DNA from: Shewanella gelidimarina
GTDB lineage: Bacteria > Pseudomonadota > Gammaproteobacteria > Enterobacterales > Shewanellaceae
Reading direction: 5' to 3'
Assembly (NCBI RefSeq): GCF_023283945.1
Contig: NZ_JAKIKW010000001.1
Location: forward strand, 50,807 to 114,806
Length of the DNA stretch: 64,000 nucleotides
The position numbers and the translations under genes were made by a program. Shown here piece after piece: positions 45,118 through 52,342 of the stretch. A model generated the notes under the pieces. That model was not told the DNA's origin and ran no database searches. It worked only from the letters and a program-made list of their open reading frames with translations. Every line of letters starts with the position of its first letter. Positions within the stretch are counted from its first letter, which is position 1.

Positions 45118-46500
45118 ATGAACCAGAGAGTAAATGATATGAAGCCAATTCCTTCCGCTGTATCGGTACTAATTGTTGACGATGAGCCTGGTATGCGCAG
45201 TTTTTTGAAAAAGGCACTCGCCAAGAAATTTGCGTTGGTAGAAACCGCTTCCAGTGTTGAGGATGCAGAGCAACTGCGCTCGCGTTGTCATTTTGATCTG
45301 CTGATTGTCGATATTCGCTTGCCTGGCCGATCAGGTATTGAATGGCATGAAGCGCTCGATGATCAAGAGAGGCGTTCTGACATCATCTTTATGACGGGTT
45401 ATGCCGATATGGACGTAGCCATCAAAGCGCTTCGTGCTGGCGCGTCAGACTTTATTATGAAGCCCTTCCATCTCGAGCAGATGATGAAAGCGGTTGACCG
45501 CTGTATTGAGCGACGCTTATTGAAGCGTGAAAACTTAATGCTGCGCCGTGAAGTCTCCTTCAATCAGTCGTCCACCATTATTGGCCAAAGCGATGCCATG
45601 ACTGAGGTAAAAGATGTTATTGCACGCGTAGCACCGACAAATGCCGTGGTGTTAATTGAAGGTGAGTCGGGAACCGGCAAAGAGCTGGTGGCTAGACAAT
45701 TACACATCTTAAGCGGACGCCAAGGGCCATTTGTACCGGTCAATTGTGGTGCGATTGCGCCAGAGTTGCTTGAGAGTGAACTCTTTGGTCATTCTGCAGG
45801 CGCGTTTACGGGGGCAAAAGGGAACCGTGAAGGATTGTTTAGTTTTGCTTCGGGTGGCACTCTTTTCCTTGATGAAATCGGTGAGATGCCGTTAAAAATG
45901 CAAACGGCTTTACTGCGCGTATTAGAGCAAAAAACCATAAGACCCGTGGGCAGTGAGAAAGAGATTAATATTGATGTCCGAGTGCTTGCGGCGACTAACC
46001 GTAAGTTATCTGAAGAGGTCGAGGCGGGTAACTTTAGACGTGATCTCTATTATCGCTTAAACGTCCTCGATATTGTCATTCCGCCACTACGAGATAGACC
46101 CGAAGATATCGTTGAGCTGACACATCACTTTACCTGCCAATTGGCCGCGGAACTTGGGGTTAAAGAGGTGGTTTGGAGTCATGAAGATTTGCTTAAACTA
46201 CAGCAACACGAATGGCCTGGTAATATCCGCGAGCTGCGTAATATGATTGAACGCTGTATATTACTCGGCAAACCACCTGCCGAGTACTGGAAAGCCCAGC
46301 CTAAGGCTGAGATGGTTGTCGAATCAGGCTATCCGCTGCAATGGGCCTTGAAGGATGTTGAGCGTGACCACGTGACTCGCGTTGTGGATATACACGGTGG
46401 TAATAAATCAGCGGCAGCCAGAGATCTTGGCGTGTCGCGTAAAACGCTAGACCGCAAGTACAAAGAGTGGTTTGGCGGCGAAAAGAACATTGAAGAATAA
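45118..46500 (+). CDS. NtrC-family sigma-54-dependent response regulator
   Basis: 460 aa (ATG 45118; ATG 45139 after agagag is a possible alternative). Receiver domain with DLLIVDIRLPG, AAA+ domain with Walker A GESGTGKE and the sigma-54 contact loop GAFTGAKG, then a Fis-type helix-turn-helix (SAAARDLGVSRKTLDRKY). It would activate sigma-54 promoters when phosphorylated by the kinase 22 bp downstream. The neighbouring tupA promoter is the obvious target. Confidence 0.95.
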   Translation: MNQRVNDMKPIPSAVSVLIVDDEPGMRSFLKKALAKKFALVETASSVEDAEQLRSRCHFDLLIVDIRLPGRSGIEWHEALDDQERRSDIIFMTGYADMDVAIKALRAGASDFIMKPFHLEQMMKAVDRCIERRLLKRENLMLRREVSFNQSSTIIGQSDAMTEVKDVIARVAPTNAVVLIEGESGTGKELVARQLHILSGRQGPFVPVNCGAIAPELLESELFGHSAGAFTGAKGNREGLFSFASGGTLFLDEIGEMPLKMQTALLRVLEQKTIRPVGSEKEINIDVRVLAATNRKLSEEVEAGNFRRDLYYRLNVLDIVIPPLRDRPEDIVELTHHFTCQLAAELGVKEVVWSHEDLLKLQQHEWPGNIRELRNMIERCILLGKPPAEYWKAQPKAEMVVESGYPLQWALKDVERDHVTRVVDIHGGNKSAAARDLGVSRKTLDRKYKEWFGGEKNIEE

Positions 46501-46522
46501 CGCGTTAGTCAGGAGAGTTTAG

Positions 46523-48658
46523 GTGTCATTTTTTTCCAATATATTCGGTGTTAGCTGGCAGCAGATGCAGGCAAAGGTGCGCTATCGCATTCTTATTCTG
46601 ACCCTGCTACCGATTTTGTTAACACTGGTTAGCCTAGTGTTTATTACCATCTATTGGAATATAAGCTACACAGGAAAGCAGCTCTTTATGAAAGTAAAAG
46701 CTGATTTAACGGTGGCTAACAATACCCTTATTTCAGTGCAAACCATTCAAGAGAAGCAACTTGAACTGGTAATGGAATCCTGGGCATTTCAAAATGATTT
46801 CAGAAAGCTAAATTTCAATGGAAAATTGACTAGAGAAGAGCTGAGACAGCAACTCACTTTGGCTAAAGTTGATATCGATTTAGACTTCTTACGTTTGATC
46901 ACTGTCGCTGAAGCGGCGGCAGACCCTGACATACGCCAAATGTTACCTCATATTGAGGGTCACGAACCATTTTCTGGGTTAATGGTGTTATCACCCAGTC
47001 ACCTTTCTCGCATTGATCCTGTTCTGGCGGAACAAGCCAAAGTGACGGTGATGAAAACGCAAAGAGCGATGGAGCCAGTCAAGACGGAAGAGAAGCGCGG
47101 TTTATTAAGTCGTTCATTGCTGCCTATCCCGGACGCATCAGGCAATGTGGCTTGGTACTTAGATGGTGGTATTTTATTAAATCGAGATAGTCGTATTGTC
47201 GACCATATTCGTGATCTCGTTTATGACAAGGGAACATTGCCCGAACGTTCCATCGGCACAGTAACCATCTTCCTCGACAATATCCGTATTAGCACTAACG
47301 TCCCGTTGCACTTTTTCCCCAAAGGAGATGAAGAACGTGGCAGAGCACTAGGCAGTTTAGTGTCATCAGAGGTACGTGAAAAAGTCTTAAATCAAGGCCT
47401 GTTATGGGTTGATCGCGCCTTTGTATTTAATGATTGGTTTATCTCGGCTTATGCCCCTTTAAAGGATGTGCAAGGTAAACGTATCGGTATGATCTATACC
47501 GGATTTTCTGAATCTCCCTTTATCCATAACTATTTACTCAATATTATCGAACTCGGCACTATTTTAATGTTGGTATTATTGGTTTCTGGCTGGTTGGTTT
47601 ATCGCGGAGCCTACAGTTTATTACAACCCATTGAGCGCATCCACCATGTTGTAAAAGCGGTGCAATCTGGGCGTGATTTACGTATTGGTTCATTGGGCCT
47701 AGATAGCGGCAATGAACTGTCGAATCTTGCAGAGCAATTCGACCGAATGCTGGATCTATTACAACGACGCAATACTCAGATCCAAGCCGCTGCAGAGCAG
47801 CTGGAGGTCAAAGTTGAAGAGCGCACTCGCAGCCTGCAGGAAAAAACGGAAGAGCTACAAGCGAACGTTGCCTTGCTTAATGAAACCCGCCAGCAGCTGG
47901 TGATCAATGAAAAATTAACCGCGTTAGGTGAGTTGACTGCGGGCATTGCCCACGAAATTAATAACCCTACCGCCGTGATCCTCGGCAACATGGAGCTATT
48001 AAAATACGAATTAGGTGATAAGGCTGAAGCCGTCGAAGAAGAGATCGAATTGGTGATTCAGCAAGTAGGACGTATCAGTACCATTATTCGTAGTTTGTTG
48101 CAGTACAGCCGCCCTGGAGAGTTCAACGCACCGCTGGAAATGCATCAAATTACCCCGATTATTGAAGAGATGTTAGTTCTGGTGCGTCACTCTATACAAA
48201 CTCAAAAAGTAGTTCTAAGGCAGGAGCTTAATGCGAGTTACCCTGTTCAAGTTAACCGCCCACAATTATTGCAGGTATTAATTAATATTGTGGTCAACGC
48301 CGCCCATGCAATTGATGATAAGGGTCAAATATGGATCCGTACATACGACTGGGTACAACGTGGTGAGCTTGTTGGAGTTAAAATAGAGATTGAAGATGAG
48401 GGTAAAGGTATTCCTGAAGAGGAACTTAATCGCATTTTTGACCCTTTCTACACCACGCGTAAAGATGGTACTGGTTTAGGACTATCATTAAGCTACGGTA
48501 TTATTAAGCGTATTGGCGGCACTATTGAAGTGAGTTCAACGGTAGGTAAAGGCAGTTTGTTCACTATTGGTTTGTATCATACCGCGGTAGAAGAGCAGAC
48601 AAATACCCCCTACGAAGGTTTGCAATTACACGGCCATCGCCCCGAGTTAGAGGAATAA
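46523..48658 (+). CDS. Membrane sensor histidine kinase, partner of the sigma-54 regulator
   Basis: 711 aa from GTG 46523, seven bases after aggag. Helix at about 28-50, a large periplasmic Cache-type sensor of about 290 residues, second helix (IELGTILMLVLLVSGWLVY), HAMP, a coiled coil, HisKA box (GELTAGIAHEINNPTAVILG) and HATPase motifs (NIVVNAAHAI, GTGLGLSLSYGII). Ligand unknown; tungstate, molybdate or a related oxyanion is an inference from the tup neighbours. Confidence 0.93.
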   Translation: MSFFSNIFGVSWQQMQAKVRYRILILTLLPILLTLVSLVFITIYWNISYTGKQLFMKVKADLTVANNTLISVQTIQEKQLELVMESWAFQNDFRKLNFNGKLTREELRQQLTLAKVDIDLDFLRLITVAEAAADPDIRQMLPHIEGHEPFSGLMVLSPSHLSRIDPVLAEQAKVTVMKTQRAMEPVKTEEKRGLLSRSLLPIPDASGNVAWYLDGGILLNRDSRIVDHIRDLVYDKGTLPERSIGTVTIFLDNIRISTNVPLHFFPKGDEERGRALGSLVSSEVREKVLNQGLLWVDRAFVFNDWFISAYAPLKDVQGKRIGMIYTGFSESPFIHNYLLNIIELGTILMLVLLVSGWLVYRGAYSLLQPIERIHHVVKAVQSGRDLRIGSLGLDSGNELSNLAEQFDRMLDLLQRRNTQIQAAAEQLEVKVEERTRSLQEKTEELQANVALLNETRQQLVINEKLTALGELTAGIAHEINNPTAVILGNMELLKYELGDKAEAVEEEIELVIQQVGRISTIIRSLLQYSRPGEFNAPLEMHQITPIIEEMLVLVRHSIQTQKVVLRQELNASYPVQVNRPQLLQVLINIVVNAAHAIDDKGQIWIRTYDWVQRGELVGVKIEIEDEGKGIPEEELNRIFDPFYTTRKDGTGLGLSLSYGIIKRIGGTIEVSSTVGKGSLFTIGLYHTAVEEQTNTPYEGLQLHGHRPELEE

Positions 48659-48685
48659 TCTGCTCAGAGCCAGCATTAAATAATG

Positions 48686-48736
48686 AAAGCCGGGATAAAA
48701 ATACTGGCTAATCAAAAGTGTGTAGCAATGTCGTGC
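48686..48736 (-). ncRNA. RyhB-like core and terminator, degenerate copy 4
   Basis: Minus strand: GCACGACATTGCTACACAC, missing one base of the core (TGCTCACAC in the others), then a weakened stem GCCAGTA/TCCCGGC followed by TTTCATT. It has no Fur box. The upstream 135 bp repeat the sequence upstream of copy 3. Probably decayed or transcribed only by read-through. Confidence 0.6.
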
Positions 48737-48817
48737 CGTTTCGGCCCTGTTGGGCTAGATATTGCGTTGGAATAGGGTGTAAGTCGTTATTCACATAGCC
48801 AGATAGAAATTTGAGAC

Positions 48818-48872
48818 AAAAAAGCCGGGATAAAAATCCTGGCTAATAAAAAGTGTGTGAGCAATGTCGTGC
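48818..48872 (-). ncRNA. RyhB-like core and terminator, copy 3 without Fur promoter
   Basis: Minus strand: intact core GCACGACATTGCTCACAC, then stem GCCAGGA/TCCCGGC and six T. Upstream is a 138-bp unit also found ahead of copy 4 (ACACCCTATTCCAACGCAA and CTAGCCCAACAGG), with no Fur box. A full transcript could arise by read-through of copy 2 or from an unseen promoter. Confidence 0.65.
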
Positions 48873-48953
48873 AGTTTCGGTCCTGTTGGGCTAGATGTTG
48901 CGTTGGAATAGGGTGTAAGTCGTTATTCACATAGCCAGATAGAAATTTGAGAC

Positions 48954-49071
48954 AAAAAAAAGCCGGGATAAAAATCCCGGCCACAAAAGAGTGTGTGAGC
49001 AATGTCGTGCTTTGCAAACTCGAGCTCAAAGGAGATGAGATTCCTTATCGCTTAATGAGTTCTTGGAACGC
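48954..49071 (-). ncRNA. ryhB: RyhB-type iron-responsive sRNA, copy 2
   Basis: About 118 nt from G 49071 (GCGTTCCAA) to the T-run. The core GCACGACATTGCTCACAC (49010-48993) matches the conserved E. coli RyhB core GCACGACAUUGCUCACA. The terminator is GCCGGGA-TTTTT-ATCCCGGC with eight T. The promoter has TTGCAG, 17 bp, TATTAT with a Fur box on top. RyhB silences iron-protein mRNAs under iron limitation; a RyhB homologue of similar size is known from Shewanella oneidensis, from memory in the same gene neighbourhood. Confidence 0.9.
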
Positions 49072-49073
49072 AT

Positions 49074-49094
49074 GTGAATAATAATCATTATCAC
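49074..49094. promoter_or_regulatory. Fur box over ryhB copy 2 promoter
   Basis: Plus strand GTGAATAATAATCATTATCAC, a near-palindrome close to the Fur consensus GATAATGATAATCATTATC. It covers the -10 (minus strand TATTAT, 49083-49078) and part of the spacer to TTGCAG at 49101-49106. Confidence 0.88.
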
Positions 49095-49230
49095 TTAGGT
49101 CTGCAAGCTTTATTTCAACTCTGTGGTTAATTAATTTAGACAACCCTACTGCACTCTAACTATATTTATAATTAACAGTGGTTTATGTAAGTATTGGTAG
49201 TCAATGTATTAACACATAAGAATTTAAGGC

Positions 49231-49363
49231 AAAAAAAAGCCGGGGAAAAATTCCCGGCCACTTAAGAGTGTGTGTGAGCAATGTCGTGCTAAAAACTAAT
49301 AAAAAACTCGTTGCAGTATAAAGATGATGAGAACTTTATAGATTAACCTGAGTTTTGGAACGC
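49231..49363 (-). ncRNA. ryhB: RyhB-type iron-responsive sRNA, copy 1
   Basis: About 133 nt from G 49363, the same GCGTTCCAA start as copy 2. The core GCACGACATTGCTCACACAC is at 49289-49270. The terminator is GCCGGGAATTTTTCCCCGGC plus eight T (49231-49258). The 5' half (about 70 nt) differs from copy 2, so the two RNAs share the seed region but not their 5' ends. Both promoters and Fur boxes are intact. Confidence 0.9.
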
Positions 49364-49368
49364 ACATT

Positions 49369-49389
49369 AATAGTAATGATTCTCATTTG
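49369..49389. promoter_or_regulatory. Fur box and promoter of ryhB copy 1
   Basis: Minus strand: TTGCAA (49398-49393), 17 bp, TACTAT (49375-49370), with AAATGAGAATCATTACTATT as Fur box across the spacer. Same geometry as copy 2. Confidence 0.88.
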
Positions 49390-49674
49390 TGTTTGCAAGT
49401 TTTATTATCAATTTTTATCTCCGAGCCGTTCTTGCAAGTGGGTTTTATTTTACTCAATACCGTTATCTGAGATCCGCTGGCAACATTCCGCTCAGTCGAC
49501 TGTAAAATATACCTGCAATTTACTCGTCAATTCAAAGTCAGCGACTTCGCCATCGAGCGAGCATATTATCCACACCCATTCATTGAGCCTGTTCACCGAT
49601 AATATCTCTCAAAAAATGAGGCGAAGGTGAATTAGCGGCTAAATGATAGTCAGCCTGCTGAGCCGAAAGTGGCG

Positions 49675-50334
49675 CTATAGCAGGGTTTTACGACCCGTCT
49701 CTTGCAAGATTTTCTCTTGTAGTACTTTTAATAGCAGACCGTAAACCGGTAAAAATAGACCCAGGCTAACGATGAGCTTGAAACCATAATCAACACTGGC
49801 AATCTCAGGCCAGTTAGCAGCCATAAAGCTATCTGTTGAGGCGTAAAATGCCAGAGAGAAAAAGACGATCGTATCAACAAGGTTGCCTATGATGGTTGAG
49901 GCTGCTGGCGCAACCCACCAAGACTTCGTTTGTCTTAATTTGGCAAATACAAAGATATCCATAAGCTGACCTATAAAATAGGCTGCAAAGCTTGCAAAGG
50001 CGATACGAAATACAAAGCTGTTGAATTCTAGCAAGGCTGCTGCACCTTGAAAGCTGCCTTGATGGAACACCACACCCATCAAGTAAGAGATGACGAGTGC
50101 GGGCAGCATGGCCAGAAAAATAATCTTTCTGGCAGCCTGCTGACCAAAAATTCTGACGGTAAGATCGGTCGCAAGGTAAACAAATGGAAAGCTAAAAGCG
50201 CCCCATGTGGTATGCAGTTCGAAGATCTGAAAGGGTAATTGCACCAAGTAATTACTGGTACAAATAATCACTATGTGAAAGCCTGCTAAAAGCAGTAACG
50301 CGCGGCGAACCTGCGTCGGAGATAACATCAACAT
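49675..50334 (-). CDS. yhhQ: Queuosine precursor transporter (VUT/YhhQ family)
   Basis: 219 aa with six helices. YhhQ-type motifs include FPFVYLATDLTVRIFG and FSLAFYASTDSFMAANWPE. In E. coli YhhQ imports preQ0/preQ1 for queuosine synthesis. A hairpin plus A-rich tail upstream (50335-50378) may be a preQ1 riboswitch. Confidence 0.9.
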   Translation of the reverse strand: MLMLSPTQVRRALLLLAGFHIVIICTSNYLVQLPFQIFELHTTWGAFSFPFVYLATDLTVRIFGQQAARKIIFLAMLPALVISYLMGVVFHQGSFQGAAALLEFNSFVFRIAFASFAAYFIGQLMDIFVFAKLRQTKSWWVAPAASTIIGNLVDTIVFFSLAFYASTDSFMAANWPEIASVDYGFKLIVSLGLFLPVYGLLLKVLQEKILQETGRKTLL

Positions 50335-50378
50335 CTTGTGGCCTTTTTTAATAAATCGGGCGGGGTGAGGGAACCCGC
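50335..50378 (-). ncRNA. Candidate preQ1-I-like riboswitch of yhhQ
   Basis: Minus strand: stem GCGGG/CCCGC with loop TTCCCTCAC, then a tail CCGATTTATTAAAAAAGG that includes the ribosome site. Loop CCT could pair with AGG in the tail, as in the H-type pseudoknot of preQ1-I aptamers, which are known on yhhQ genes. The loop is shorter than in well-known examples, so this is tentative. Confidence 0.35.
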
Positions 50379-50379
50379 A

Positions 50380-50396
50380 ATAGCGATAATCGCTAT
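50380..50396. promoter_or_regulatory. 17-bp perfect palindrome upstream of yhhQ
   Basis: ATAGCGAT-A-ATCGCTAT lies directly 5' of the hairpin above and overlaps a TATAAT-like AT-rich stretch. Possible operator or part of the leader fold. Confidence 0.45.
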
Positions 50397-50553
50397 AATT
50401 TTACAATTTTTGGTTAGTAAAAATAGTGCGAACCCATAATATGGGGCGGCAAATTATAGAGCAGAATTTTTACAGAGCAAGCAGAAAAGTAATGTGGCGG
50501 CTAATTTCCTGCCACATTCGTTGTTAAGTCACTACTTTTGGTTGGCTGTGGTG

Positions 50554-51924
50554 TTATAACTCGGTCAATATTGACAAAATAGTGGCTAACTTGTTTTCAA
50601 GCTCAGTCCACTCTTTATCCGGTTCAGATCCTGAAACAATACCCGCACCCGCAAATAGGTTAATGCGCCCTGGTTCGATAAGTGCACTGCGGATAGCGAC
50701 GGCAAACTCACTTTCATGCTTATTGAAGTAACCACACGCGCCAGCATACCAACCTCTAGCATAGCCTTCTTGTTGACGAATAAAGTTCATTGCCGGTTCT
50801 TTAGGGAGGCCACCAACAGCGGGGGTGGGGTGTAGCGCTTGGATCAGTTGAAAGTCATTAACGCCCGCTTTTAACTCCGCTCTAATTGAGCGGTGTAGAT
50901 GCTGGATATGACTTAGCTTAAATATGGTTGGAAACTCTTCTGCGCCAACGTAATGGCTTAGTGGACTGAGTACATCCACAATTTGCTGTCTAACCAACTG
51001 GTTCTCGTGACTGTTCTTGGTATCGTCCAACAACTCTTGTGCCAGTGCCTTGTCCTGCTCTTGATTGATCCCTCTCACTGTTGTGCCAGCAAGCGCTTCG
51101 GTAAACAGCTCTCGTTGTCTGCGTCGATATAGGCGTTCAGGTGTACAAGAAATAAAGGCACTTTCAGGGGTAAATTGAAAACCAAATTGAAAACTATTTG
51201 GGTTTCTTCCCTGCCAGCAGGCAAGTAGCATCCAAGGGTCGACTGACTCATTAATTTCAAGTTGAGTTTGACGAGATAGCACGACTTTGGGAGTGTCTTT
51301 AATAAATTTTGGATGAGTAACTTGATTAACGAGCTCATTCCAGCGATAGCGATCAGGTTTATCGCTGCGACTCATTAACGCCACTTTATTGGGGGGGGTT
51401 AGTGGTTTTGGGTTATCAAGCGCTGCAACCGCTTGCAGTGCAATCGCAATCTCTTCTTCGAGACTGTTATCGGTAAAGCTAAGATTAATGAGTAGCTTAT
51501 ATTCATTGCCGCTGCGGCGTAATTCAATGCGTGGCAAGATAAAACGTGCCTTGCCAAATTCTGGCCAACTCTCATTTTTGCGATCAAAAGCGACGCCACC
51601 GTAATAACGAATGTCTTGATTACTGGTGAGGGCACGTTGCTTTTGGTATTCCGCTGACATTTCCAGATCATCAACATCATCACCAAAAAAGAAATCTTTA
51701 CAGCTGCCAATGGCGGCGACTTCCTCTTCGGTGTCACGCCCTTTCCAATAGACTCTAGGATAAGTTGATTGCGCTGCTAGCCAAGCAATAACAGGGATCG
51801 CCGAAATCGTCACCGACAGCTGAATAATGGGGTCGCTGTGTGGTTGAAGAGTAAAAGATGAAAGCTTGTCTGTTAAAGACTTAATAGCATGAGACAGCAA
51901 AGGGGCGGCCAATAAATACTCCAA
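50554..51924 (-). CDS. menF: Isochorismate synthase (menaquinone pathway)
   Basis: 456 aa from TTG 51924 (no in-frame ATG upstream). Chorismate-binding domain with ALAGTTVRGI, FKLSHIQHLHRSI, HPTPAVGGLPKEPA and FAGAGIVSGSEPDKEW. It converts chorismate to isochorismate. With no siderophore genes around, menaquinone synthesis is more likely than siderophore synthesis. The gene carries a run of eight C in its coding strand (51391-51398). Confidence 0.92.
   Translation of the reverse strand: MEYLLAAPLLSHAIKSLTDKLSSFTLQPHSDPIIQLSVTISAIPVIAWLAAQSTYPRVYWKGRDTEEEVAAIGSCKDFFFGDDVDDLEMSAEYQKQRALTSNQDIRYYGGVAFDRKNESWPEFGKARFILPRIELRRSGNEYKLLINLSFTDNSLEEEIAIALQAVAALDNPKPLTPPNKVALMSRSDKPDRYRWNELVNQVTHPKFIKDTPKVVLSRQTQLEINESVDPWMLLACWQGRNPNSFQFGFQFTPESAFISCTPERLYRRRQRELFTEALAGTTVRGINQEQDKALAQELLDDTKNSHENQLVRQQIVDVLSPLSHYVGAEEFPTIFKLSHIQHLHRSIRAELKAGVNDFQLIQALHPTPAVGGLPKEPAMNFIRQQEGYARGWYAGACGYFNKHESEFAVAIRSALIEPGRINLFAGAGIVSGSEPDKEWTELENKLATILSILTEL
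51391..51398 (-). repeat. Mononucleotide tract (C8) inside menF
   Basis: Eight G on the plus strand, reading ACCCCCCCC in menF (Thr-Pro-Pro). A one-base slip would truncate MenF early. A tract of this length is unusual in the window. Confidence 0.8.
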
Positions 51925-52342
51925 ATAGCATTTCGTGTGGGCTGTTTAGAGGTGCTGACCTCTACTTATTAATTAACCCAGTTTCAAATTGGTAATAAGA
52001 ATCTTTACACAAAGTAATATCCAGTGGGAAGAGTGTCAAGTCGGTTGCTCTACTGCTGTGAGCTATCACTGACTATTTAATCATCATGCTTTAGTTTAGC
52101 ACTCAAGACTTGCCTTGGATGGAGGGTTAGAGATCCTAGTTTATTCCATTTATGGGATTTGCTGCGTCTTTTTGTCTGACTCATCATTAATCATGGTCAA
52201 AATGTCACAAGCGGCTTCCGCGTTCTTTTCTATTTGTTCCAATTAGTCGATCTAGGTTGCTATTCCCCTATCTGTCACTTGTGTACGCAGGCCCTCTTTC
52301 TGACAATAGGCGCCATTAATGTCGTTAGGATAATGAAAACCA
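51925..52342. other. Intergenic region between menF and TonB receptor
   Basis: About 420 bp carrying divergent promoters. No Fur box, no cobalamin-type box, and no long stem is evident. GGAT...GATCC near 52119-52137 is a short stem only. The lack of a Fur box is notable for a TonB-dependent receptor. Confidence 0.55.

Larger units (their letters stand above)
48659..49674. other. Intergenic region holding four tandem RyhB-like sequences
   Basis: About 1 kb between the kinase and yhhQ. All of its structure is on the minus strand: two full sRNA genes with Fur-box promoters (49231-49363, 48954-49071) and two promoter-less core-plus-terminator copies (48818-48872, 48686-48736). The stretch 49400-49674 shows nothing clear; a 91-aa plus-strand frame across it has no coding character. 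Confidence 0.8.

Noticed and set aside
48787..49029. 80-aa minus-strand frame across the ryhB array
   Set aside because: It is a repeat-encoded frame through two sRNA cores and terminators; the repeated peptide reflects the nucleotide repeat.
49355..49630. 91-aa plus-strand frame after the Fur box
   Set aside because: No ribosome site, odd composition, and it begins inside the ryhB promoter.
51925..52342. Cobalamin riboswitch or Fur box ahead of the TonB receptor
   Set aside because: I looked for the B12 box, GCCACTG-type segments and Fur-like 19-mers; none is convincing.
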